Assembly: GCA_038210275.1 (NCBI GenBank)
Contig: JBBQWV010000003.1
Location: 197,398-261,397, forward strand
DNA: 64,000 bases
Reading direction: 5' to 3'
Origin: PALSA-1296 sp038210275
GTDB lineage: Bacteria > Bacteroidota > Ignavibacteria > Palsa-1295
Made by a program: the position numbers and the translations under genes. How positions within the stretch are numbered: the first letter of the stretch is position 1; each line of letters begins with the position of its first letter. The notes beneath the pieces are model-generated. The model had not been told where the DNA came from. It saw nothing but the letters and a program-made list of their open reading frames with translations, and did not search any database. Positions 51,292 through 58,475 of the stretch are shown in pieces.

Positions 51292-52296
51292 TTAGAATAT
51301 GAGATAATTGATGAAATCACTGGTGGTCAAAACAATTGGAGCCTGAACAGTGAATGTTGTTGCAGTGCGCGCTGTCACAGTAATTGCTGCATTAGTAGCG
51401 CTCTCTAATGAAACATTGATCGTTGCGCCAGCAGGAAGACTTGCAGGAGTGATCGTGTAGGAGAAGTTTACATTATCACCAGCAACACGTCCTTTTGCGA
51501 CAAGTCCACCTGGAACTGTGCTCGTCCATGCAGGAACGCCGCCTACTATTCCAAGTACTTGACCGTTAGTACCTGGAGCAAGAGGTGCCATGTTGTTTGT
51601 TCCAAGAGGTCCTGTGCTAAGAAGGATGCTACCTGCAGCACCTGCTGAAGCAACACCTGTTCCGCCATTACCTACTGGAAGAATTCCAGCAACTTCAGCA
51701 GTACCAAGATCAACAGCATTCGAGGTCGAACCAGTACCGATAAAGATATTCGCACCGATTTGACCAGTGCCTGTTGGGAATAATGTTGCACCACTTCCAA
51801 CGAGCATAGCTGCTGTTGTATTTGTACCGCTCGTAATATTTTGGAACGGAACGCCAACTCCTGAAGGAATAGTTGTAGCATAGGTTGGTGCAGCTCCATT
51901 TAGGCTTACAAGAAACGAATTTACTGCTGCTGGTGGAGCCGCAGTATAAACGATCTTTGTTCCATCGCTGAAAGCAACTGAATTTGCTGGTCCAACGATA
52001 GTGTTACCTGTACCGCCTTTATTAACGGTCAAGGTTCCGGTTACATCTCCAGTGCTGAGATCAACAGCACCTATTGACATAATTCCTGAAGCGTCGCTCT
52101 TGAAAATACCAGCAGAAGCCTGAGGCCATGTGAATGTGCTTATTCCACCTGTTGTGGTTGCAGTGATGGAAATATTATTAGTAGCACTGTTGTACATTCT
52201 GAACGTCTTCGCCGTTGTCGGAGGCTGAGCCACCGATACTCCGGTAAAAACGCACAGCAACAATGCTGCAAGAAACGAGAGTTTGTGATTTTTCAT
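51292..52296 (-). CDS. Secreted fibre-like protein (334 aa)
   Basis: Signal peptide MKNHKLSFLAALLLCVFTGV ending near SVAQ. Contains two of the tail-fibre phrases of the cluster (FLVSLNGAAPTYATTIPSG and GTNGQVLGIVGGVPAWTS) and glycine-rich linkers such as GNGGTGVASAGAAGS, which is the GNGGTG signature frequent in fibre proteins. The last 70 residues (GRVAGDNVNFSYTITPASLP to the end, DFINYLIF) make a beta domain similar in shape to the end of the 262-residue protein upstream. No membrane helix besides the signal. Second gene of the cluster; 184 bases with two hairpins separate it from the giant gene. Confidence 0.78.
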   Translation of the reverse strand: MKNHKLSFLAALLLCVFTGVSVAQPPTTAKTFRMYNSATNNISITATTTGGISTFTWPQASAGIFKSDASGIMSIGAVDLSTGDVTGTLTVNKGGTGNTIVGPANSVAFSDGTKIVYTAAPPAAVNSFLVSLNGAAPTYATTIPSGVGVPFQNITSGTNTTAAMLVGSGATLFPTGTGQIGANIFIGTGSTSNAVDLGTAEVAGILPVGNGGTGVASAGAAGSILLSTGPLGTNNMAPLAPGTNGQVLGIVGGVPAWTSTVPGGLVAKGRVAGDNVNFSYTITPASLPAGATINVSLESATNAAITVTARTATTFTVQAPIVLTTSDFINYLIF

Positions 52297-52361
52297 AACT
52301 AGTTATTGAGAATGAATGAATAAATAAATAAAAAAATAGAATGCGAAGTTAACTAAAAAAA

Positions 52362-53150
52362 TTAAGGGTTTATGACGAGATAGGTGACAATACCTGTAGT
52401 CGTTGGGTAGCTTGCTGAGAAATCTACGGTGAATCCGACACCAGGAGTTATCGTTTGCAAATAGACAGAAACACCGGGAAGATTGGGGTCATTGATGTTC
52501 AGACTCACTGCGCATCCGGCTTGAATACCTGGGTATGGAATATTCATCGAGATTGCGTTCTGAGGAATCGGAGTATTACCGGCATATTTGCCTGGTCCAG
52601 CACCGTTAAGATTATTAGCAATAATGGTACCACCTGTTGAAACGATCGTTGATCCACCTCCAACATTAAATGTTACACCTGGTTGAAGTGTACCTGTCGT
52701 AAGTTGCGAAATAGAAAGGGTTGTGCCGATCGGAAGCGATGTGCTCCATGTAGGAGTGGATGATCCATTCAAAGTTAAGAACGCACCAGGTACAGTCGGT
52801 GCATAAGGCATAGCGACACTCGATGCATTTCCTACCCAAATATTATTCGGTGGAAGTGGAGGAAGCGTTGCCGTTCCGCTTGCAGACCACTGCATATTTC
52901 CATTTACATCACTTACAAGTGTGCTTAATGGTCCCGGCGGTGGAGTATTTGGCCATGCTAATGAATAGCTGAACGTCAACGTCGTAGGCGTATAGAGAGT
53001 TACCGCTCTATATGGCGTCGCACGCGCATCAATTACCAAGCCATCGGCTCCAAGCTGACGCGTCAAGGGTTGCGCGTTCACTGAGGAAGCGCCTCCAATG
53101 CTTAAAGCGATGGAAAGAACGCAAAGGAAATACTTTGTCTTTTCAAGCAT
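52362..53150 (-). CDS. Secreted fibre-like protein (262 aa), first gene of the cluster
   Basis: The ATG at 53150 is chosen because it puts the signal peptide (MLEKTKYFLCVLSIALSIGG, cleavage near VNAQ) at the N-terminus; an in-frame ATG 17 codons upstream would add a basic extension. The body has NNIWVGNASSVAMPYAPTVP and LTLNGSSTPTWSTSL, short versions of the unit seen eight times in the 1139-residue protein, so the cluster arose by duplication. The C-terminal 65 residues end in GFTVDFSASYPTTTG and TYLVINP, a beta domain like that of the 334-residue protein. It is preceded by a gene-free 1.1 kb with a strong minus-strand promoter about 575 bases upstream. Confidence 0.75.
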   Translation of the reverse strand: MLEKTKYFLCVLSIALSIGGASSVNAQPLTRQLGADGLVIDARATPYRAVTLYTPTTLTFSYSLAWPNTPPPGPLSTLVSDVNGNMQWSASGTATLPPLPPNNIWVGNASSVAMPYAPTVPGAFLTLNGSSTPTWSTSLPIGTTLSISQLTTGTLQPGVTFNVGGGSTIVSTGGTIIANNLNGAGPGKYAGNTPIPQNAISMNIPYPGIQAGCAVSLNINDPNLPGVSVYLQTITPGVGFTVDFSASYPTTTGIVTYLVINP

Positions 53151-53730
53151 AGGTTGTCGTAGTAAATAAGTTTTCTTTCCCTTCAGGTGTGCAAACTTCA
53201 CGAAGTGACGAATGTACCATTGCGTCTAAAACGGACGCATTCCTCCTGTTAAAAAAGAAAAAACTGAATGTTTCGATATATAAAATAGTAGCTTGTATCC
53301 CGCCCAAACCTAAATGTAACGCCCAAACGATACACTATAGCTTGGAATTTTGGTCAGCTCTTCGTGGAAAAAAAGCTATCGCAAGAACCGTATTCTACTC
53401 CCGTGACAGGATAGAAAATCGATTCGAATTAAAAAAATCTTGATCAATCACGGCGCATGATTATGCCGTATATGGATCACTTGGTTTCTATTTTGAATTT
53501 ATAATGACAGAGCAAAGTCGTGGCAGACGATAACTTTGTGACTTAATCCATGTACAGCAGGATTGGTGGCGCAATATCTGCTAAAGGGATAAACTTGTTG
53601 TGCATACAGCAGCGTAAGCAAGACTAACGACAGTTGTAAGTACAATAATGGACGAAGTGGTAAAAAAACATGAAGGCTTCCGTGGCGCGTTTTCCTTTAT
53701 GTTCTGTGGCGATTACTAAACTTCGCAGTA

Positions 53731-53762
53731 CAAATATACAACAACTTTTTCCTATTTCCAAA
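53731..53762 (-). promoter_or_regulatory. Strong Bacteroidota-type promoter, upstream of the fibre-like cluster
   Basis: On the minus strand TTTG (53762-53759), a 20-base spacer, then TATATTTG (53738-53731). Both boxes and spacing match the consensus. Transcription would start near 53724, giving a leader of about 575 bases before the first cluster start at 53150. No gene or terminator is seen in 53202-53724. Confidence 0.6.
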
Positions 53763-54115
53763 TGATTTTTGAAAATACTTTCAAAAACATCCATACTTAA
53801 ACTCCCTGATTTAAGGATTTCCTGCAAAGTTATGCAGAAATAAAATTTTAGCATCTACTTTATTAGTAACAAGTTATAGGCTTTATTTTTAATACAGGAA
53901 CAGAGAATGATCTGATAATTTTTAAGAGTAAGATATTGGCAAAATTGCGTATGAACATATTGGACTCATCATGATTTCAGCCGAGTAACATTGGAAGTAT
54001 TGTGGTAGGATAAGAGCATAATGAACCACAATTTAAGTGCTTCTTTTCTGATTTTGAATGATCGTCGCTCCTGGAATGAAGTTGAAAAATTAATAAGAAG
54101 TAGGTGAAATTGGGG

Positions 54116-54146
54116 TTGCAAACTAGGTATGTTTTGCGTATTTTTG
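54116..54146 (+). promoter_or_regulatory. Bacteroidota-type promoter of a candidate small RNA
   Basis: TTG (54116-54118), 20-base spacer, TATTTTTG (54139-54146). No coding gene follows on the plus strand; the next feature is the terminator at 54260-54290. Confidence 0.55.
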
Positions 54147-54152
54147 TATTGG

Positions 54153-54290
54153 AATTGAGGTTCAAGAATCATTTATAACGAATATGTCCCTGCCACGGGA
54201 TTATGACACGAACTGCAATGTATGGTTAAGGTTAGGTAAAATGCAGTAGTGTTCAAGAGAAAAAGCGAGCAAGGCTCGCTTTTTCTTTTT
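54153..54290 (+). ncRNA. Candidate small RNA of about 140 nt
   Basis: Interval between a consensus promoter and a strong intrinsic terminator, with no convincing open frame. Internal pairings visible: TCCC/GGGA around TGCCAC, ACTGCA/TGCAGT (54212-54217 with 54242-54247), then the terminator stem. It has none of the signature sequences of SRP RNA, RNase P or tmRNA. The same terminator also ends the minus-strand RraA-like gene, which may be its only job; hence the low confidence. Confidence 0.3.
54260..54290. terminator. Bidirectional intrinsic terminator
   Basis: AAAAAGCGAGC / GCTCGCTTTTT, eleven pairs with an AAG loop, with further T-rich sequence on the plus side (CTTTTT). Directly abuts the stop of the minus-strand RraA-like gene. 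Confidence 0.85.
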
Positions 54291-54943
54291 TAAAAGGTCT
54301 TAAACTCTCCGAATAGCTCTCGAGCACTCTTCCCGGAAAGCAACCCTGATTCTGTTTTTTGCTCCCCCTCAAAAGATAAATGCAGTTCTGCAAAGATCTC
54401 TTCTTGTTGAGCAGAGGGGATAACGACCACTCCATTAGCATCACCAAAGATTAAATCATTCGGACGTATTCGAACTTCACCCATCATTACTTCAACTCCA
54501 AACTCAGCCATATATCCCCTTCTCCGAATATCTTTAATACATCGGTATTCACCAAATACCGGAAAATCGAGGTTGGATATTTGCTCAAGATCCCTGACCC
54601 CGCCGTTTACTAATGCGCCTTTCGCACCACGAGTCTTAGCCCGTGTGGACATCAGCCCTCCCCATAATGCAGCGTCAATATCCGAATCGGCAGCAACAAC
54701 GACAATTGAATCGTTTGGAATAGAATCTACCATTTGTAATAGTGTATCTATTTCGACGTACTCAGTAGTAGGAATAACTCTGCAGGGATAAGCGTAACCG
54801 GCGATCTTAACATGAGGATCAGAAAAAACAGATTGAATCTTTCGATCAACGACATAACCCGAAATCCCAAGCCTATCCATCGTATCACTCACTAAAGGAG
54901 TGAAAAGCTGTTCCAGGAAATCTAATTTTTCATCCTTTCTCAT
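54290..54943 (-). CDS. RraA-family protein, probable 4-hydroxy-2-oxoacid-type aldolase
   Basis: 217 residues. The family signature lies at about residues 95-125: GGLMSTRAKTRGAKGALVNG followed by GVRDLEQI, with the Arg and Asp that bind substrate and metal in HMG/CHA aldolases; GDANGVVVIP near the end also fits. Members either cleave 4-hydroxy-4-methyl-2-oxoglutarate-like compounds or inhibit RNase E. The genomic setting, third in a unit with KduD-like and IolB-like enzymes and overlapping the latter by 4 bases, favours the aldolase role on a sugar-acid intermediate. The residues after 195 form a helical tail. Confidence 0.85.
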   Translation of the reverse strand: MRKDEKLDFLEQLFTPLVSDTMDRLGISGYVVDRKIQSVFSDPHVKIAGYAYPCRVIPTTEYVEIDTLLQMVDSIPNDSIVVVAADSDIDAALWGGLMSTRAKTRGAKGALVNGGVRDLEQISNLDFPVFGEYRCIKDIRRRGYMAEFGVEVMMGEVRIRPNDLIFGDANGVVVIPSAQQEEIFAELHLSFEGEQKTESGLLSGKSARELFGEFKTF

Positions 54944-55734
54944 CGAAGTCCTTTCGGCATTGACTCAAATCCCGGTTGCACATTCACTCCGCCGAGCGAC
55001 CGCCACGTATCATCTTCAAGTGAACATAACACCCAGCAAAAATTGATGGGATACCCTGGAGATGCAACATTAGGATGATAGCCTTCAACAATTGTTACGG
55101 CATCGTCTTCATAAACCGGCATAACAAATTCAGGATTTTTCAGGTCGGTATAAATAAACTGTGTGCCGAATCCCGGCTCAGGAATATCAAAGAAAAGATA
55201 AAGTTCTTCACGAGTTGCAGCGTGTTCATGCGGAGGCCAGCTTGTCCAGTTGCCGGGTTTGGACATTGTCACCCCCATGAGGATTCGCGATCCCTCAACA
55301 TTCTCGGCTATCACCTTATGAATATCACGGAAGTATGGCTCGGCTCCGACGTGCAAAGTCAGACTATCGCTGTTTTTGACCTCATTCTCGAAATTTACAT
55401 ATTTCACCGGATGTATTTTCTCTGTCGCGCAAGAGGCTTCCACAATGTCAATACCATCATCGGTACTCACTTCAAAGGGCAATCCTCTTGAAATGTATAA
55501 TCCGTCAAGTCTGGAAAGCTCGTAATTTTTTCCCTCAACCGTTACTTTTCCTTTCCCGTGCAAGCATAGCAGCGTAGTTTCAGCGCCATCGTTGATGCCT
55601 TTTGCTGAATGGTGATCTTTATCTAAGATAATTCTTCCGGCAGAAAGATGCTTAAAAGCAGAGTTCTTCGGAGTCATCGAAATGACCCTTCCCTTTTGCG
55701 ATGCCGTATTGCGAAACAACCAATTCTTTGTCAT
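54940..55734 (-). CDS. 5-deoxy-glucuronate isomerase / KduI-family cupin
   Basis: 264 residues, two cupin domains. The C-terminal one has GNWTSWPPHEHAATREELYL with metal-binding His-x-His and Glu, then FIYTDLKNPEF and VEGYHPNVASPGYPINFCW, which is closer to IolB (inositol breakdown) than to KduI (pectin breakdown). Both isomerise a uronate-type open-chain sugar acid between aldose and ketose form. The N-terminal half has LLCLHGKGKVTVEGKNYELS. It is 5 bases downstream of the KduD-like gene and overlaps the RraA-like gene by 4. Exact substrate unresolved. Confidence 0.85.
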   Translation of the reverse strand: MTKNWLFRNTASQKGRVISMTPKNSAFKHLSAGRIILDKDHHSAKGINDGAETTLLCLHGKGKVTVEGKNYELSRLDGLYISRGLPFEVSTDDGIDIVEASCATEKIHPVKYVNFENEVKNSDSLTLHVGAEPYFRDIHKVIAENVEGSRILMGVTMSKPGNWTSWPPHEHAATREELYLFFDIPEPGFGTQFIYTDLKNPEFVMPVYEDDAVTIVEGYHPNVASPGYPINFCWVLCSLEDDTWRSLGGVNVQPGFESMPKGLR

Positions 55735-55739
55735 AATTT

Positions 55740-56507
55740 TTAAAAGCTATTAAATCCCCCATCCACTGTCAGAATATGACCGTGCATATAATCAGAAGCT
55801 TTCGATGCAAGAAAAATAAATGCGCCTGCGAGTTCATCCGGTTTTCCAAAACGTCCTGCGGGAATACGTGATAAAATTTGTTCGGTGCGTTCAGGATTGG
55901 CGCGCAATGCCGCCGTTGCATTCGTTTCAAAATATCCAGGTGCGATCGCATTGACATTAATATGATGCTTTGCCCATTCATTTGCAAGAGCTTTCGTGAT
56001 TTGTGCAATACCTCCTTTTGCGGCGGCATACGCTACAACATTCATTCCACCGGAAAAAGAAAGGACAGATGCAATATTAATAATTTTTCCGCCACCCGAC
56101 TTCATCATCTCTTTTGCAACATCTTGAGACCAATGAAAAACAGAAGTTAGATTTGTCTCGATTACTTCATCCCAATCAGTGGAGGAATATTCTATTGCAG
56201 GATTTCTCCGAATGATACCGGCATTGTTAACAAGAATATCTATCTTTCCATAATCATGCAATGCTGCTTTGATGACTTGTTTTCTCGATGCATCGGAAGT
56301 CACATCTGCCTCGACAATGCTTGATCTACTTGGCTCGGGAAGGAGCGCTTTTGTTTCCTCAAGCATTTTTGGATCGCGACCAATAATGACAACATTTGCA
56401 CCGGACGCATTGAGTGCAATTGCAGCAGCCCTGCCCAAGCCGCGCGAAGCTCCGGTGATAATTGCAGTCCTGCCATCCAATCGGAAGAGATTTTCTGTAT
56501 AGTTCAT
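55740..56507 (-). CDS. Short-chain dehydrogenase, KduD-like (2-keto-3-deoxygluconate 5-dehydrogenase type)
   Basis: The ATG at 56507 gives 255 residues, the usual KduD length; an ATG seven codons upstream is less likely. Classical SDR features: TGASRGLGRAAAIAL (NAD(P) site), NNAGIIRRNPAIEYSSTDWD, INIASVLSFSGG, catalytic Tyr and Lys in VAYAAAKGGIAQ, and DGGFNSF at the end. The NAGIIRR and ASVLSFSGG wording is that of KduD and 2-deoxygluconate 3-dehydrogenases. First gene of the three-gene unit with the isomerase and the RraA-like aldolase. Divergent from the ABC1 kinase gene, with 42 bases between the two starts. Confidence 0.9.
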   Translation of the reverse strand: MNYTENLFRLDGRTAIITGASRGLGRAAAIALNASGANVVIIGRDPKMLEETKALLPEPSRSSIVEADVTSDASRKQVIKAALHDYGKIDILVNNAGIIRRNPAIEYSSTDWDEVIETNLTSVFHWSQDVAKEMMKSGGGKIINIASVLSFSGGMNVVAYAAAKGGIAQITKALANEWAKHHINVNAIAPGYFETNATAALRANPERTEQILSRIPAGRFGKPDELAGAFIFLASKASDYMHGHILTVDGGFNSF

Positions 56508-56549
56508 GAATTTAAAGATACGAATCACTTTTACAACGAATATTATTTC

Positions 56550-58247
56550 ATGTCAATTTCATTAAAACCTGAACATCTCAAGAGATATAAAGATATTGCG
56601 CTGCTTCTTTGGAAATATGGGCGAGGTGACCTGATGAAATCCAGTGGATTAGAAAAAGTATTCGACAAGGAAGAACATCCTGAGAGATCAGAAAGCCAGC
56701 CCCCACTTCTTATCAATCCGAAAGCGGAAGAACTTGCTGTCGACCTCGAAAAGATGGGACCCATCTATATTAAACTCGGGCAGCTCCTCTCTACCCGCAA
56801 CGATCTGCTTCCTCCGGAATATGTTGAGGCACTGACACGCCTTCAAGATAAACTTCAGCCATTTTCTTTTGCAGAGGTTGAAAAAATTGTCGAGGAAGAA
56901 TTAGGTGTTCGCATCTCCAAAGCATTTATAGAATTTGATGCAAAGCCAGTTGCCTCGGCATCACTCGGGCAAGTGCACAGAGGAATTTTACGAGATGGCA
57001 GACCAGTCGTTATAAAAGTTCAACGGCCGGGTGTCAGGAAACAAATAGAGGAAGATCTTGAAGTTCTACGCGAAGTTGCAGAGTTTCTTGATAAACATAC
57101 GGAGTTCGGAGGCAGATTTCATTTCCAACAATTGCTCGAAGAATTTCGACACGACTTAGTTCGTGAACTTGACTACCAACAAGAAGCAAAAAATCTTATT
57201 GAGATCGGTACAAATCTCAAAGAATTTGAGAAGATCATTGTTCCGGCTCCCGTTCATGATTATACAACAGGAAAAGTCCTGACTATGGATTACGTCTATG
57301 GCAAGAAAGTAACTTCTCTTGGACCATTAGCGCACATGGAAATTGATGGAATAGCTCTTGCCGAAGAATTATTCCAAGCATACTTAAAACAGATCTTGAT
57401 CGACGGAGTTTTTCATGCTGATCCGCATCCCGGAAATGTCTTCATTACCGATGATGGTCGCATAGCTCTCATTGATCTTGGGATGGTCGGGCATATAAGT
57501 CCGTTGATGCAGGAAAAACTCCTTAAACTTCTTCTTGCGGTCAGTGAAGGAAATATAGATAAAGCCGGAGATATGGCGTTGAAGATCGGCTTCCACTCTG
57601 AGAATTTTAACGAAGCTGAATTTCGCAGAAGACTTGGCGTAGTCATTACCGATCAACAAGGTGCTACGATGGAGGATATTCAAGTCGGGCGTACCATGCT
57701 CAACTTCATCCGCTCCGCATCAGAAAATGGTCTGGAAATGCCATCGGAGTTGACTATGGTAAGCAAGACACTGCTGAATTTGGATATTGTCGGAGTTACG
57801 CTCGACCCAAAATTCGATCCGAATGAATCAATTCGCAGAAATGCAGCCGATCTGATGAGAAAGCGGCTGCTCAAAAATATTTCTCCGAGCAATATTTTCA
57901 CTTCCGTCATAGAAACAAAAGAATTTATTCAGGAAGTACCGGGTCGAATAAATCGCATTCTTGATGCTCTTGCAAAAAATCAATTCAAAGTTCAGATTGA
58001 TTCCGGGGAAGAAAATACTCTTATCGAAGGTTTCCAAAAGATCGCAAATCGTATAACAACCGGACTGGTGCTTGCTGCCCTAATTATTGGCGCTTCCTTA
58101 TTAATGAGAGTTGAAACTCCCTTCCAAATCTTTGGGTATCCCGGGATAGCAATCATCTTATTCCTTTTTGCTGCGGGCGGAGCTATCTGGCTCCTTCTCA
58201 ATATCATTCTGCACGACAGAACGATCAATAAGCGGAAGAAACCGTAA
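56550..58247 (+). CDS. ABC1/UbiB-family atypical kinase
   Basis: 565 residues. Motifs: KxGQ-type PIYIKLGQLLSTRNDLLPP (residues about 70-90), Ala-rich loop ASASLGQVHRGILRDG, VVIKVQRPGV, catalytic GVFHADPHPGNVFI and metal-binding LIDLGMVG. Two C-terminal helices (LVLAALIIGASLL; IAIILFLFAAGGAIWLLLN) anchor it in the inner membrane. The family is needed for quinone biosynthesis or lipid homeostasis, probably as an ATPase. First of three plus-strand genes with recJ and the YebC-family gene, but a 228-base repeat-bearing gap precedes recJ. Confidence 0.93.
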   Translation: MSISLKPEHLKRYKDIALLLWKYGRGDLMKSSGLEKVFDKEEHPERSESQPPLLINPKAEELAVDLEKMGPIYIKLGQLLSTRNDLLPPEYVEALTRLQDKLQPFSFAEVEKIVEEELGVRISKAFIEFDAKPVASASLGQVHRGILRDGRPVVIKVQRPGVRKQIEEDLEVLREVAEFLDKHTEFGGRFHFQQLLEEFRHDLVRELDYQQEAKNLIEIGTNLKEFEKIIVPAPVHDYTTGKVLTMDYVYGKKVTSLGPLAHMEIDGIALAEELFQAYLKQILIDGVFHADPHPGNVFITDDGRIALIDLGMVGHISPLMQEKLLKLLLAVSEGNIDKAGDMALKIGFHSENFNEAEFRRRLGVVITDQQGATMEDIQVGRTMLNFIRSASENGLEMPSELTMVSKTLLNLDIVGVTLDPKFDPNESIRRNAADLMRKRLLKNISPSNIFTSVIETKEFIQEVPGRINRILDALAKNQFKVQIDSGEENTLIEGFQKIANRITTGLVLAALIIGASLLMRVETPFQIFGYPGIAIILFLFAAGGAIWLLLNIILHDRTINKRKKP

Positions 58248-58366
58248 CTTAGTCACTTCGACACTTCGTCAAATACACTATAATATATATAGTGACGAAC
58301 TTTGTAAGGATATCTCTAAGTTCGTCACTTCGTCACGTTTCTATAGGAACTGACGAACTGACTAAG
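58248..58366. repeat. Palindromic intergenic repeat
   Basis: Outer arms CTTAGTCACTTCGACA (58248-58263) and TGACGAACTGACTAAG (58351-58366) are inverted copies with two mismatches, and inside there are more ACTTCGTCA/TGACGAA words and the small palindrome CACTATA/TATAGTG. It looks like a REP-type element built from CTTCGTCA units. Begins at the stop codon of the ABC1 gene and may act as its terminator. Confidence 0.6.
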
Positions 58367-58475
58367 TAGAAGCCAATGAAGAAGTTTAAGAATAACCATT
58401 TTCCTCATTATTAATGCTCAAGGCTCAAAAATTCCGTAACTTCGTAACAATTAATTAATACATATAAGGTTATAC

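Noticed and set aside
45705..53150. Prophage interpretation of the fibre-like cluster
   Set aside because: No integrase, terminase, portal, capsid or lysis genes nearby, and every protein has an ordinary signal peptide, which phage fibres do not.
53624..53854. 76-residue minus-strand frame
   Set aside because: Spans the predicted minus-strand promoter, has no family features and poor composition for a protein.
53969..54172. Overlapping minus-strand frames of 62 and 67 residues
   Set aside because: AT-rich chance frames in the gap; two frames overlap each other and no start signal is seen.
54153..54260. SRP (4.5S) RNA
   Set aside because: The conserved domain IV words (CCAGGTCAGG, GGAA, AGCAGCC) are absent.
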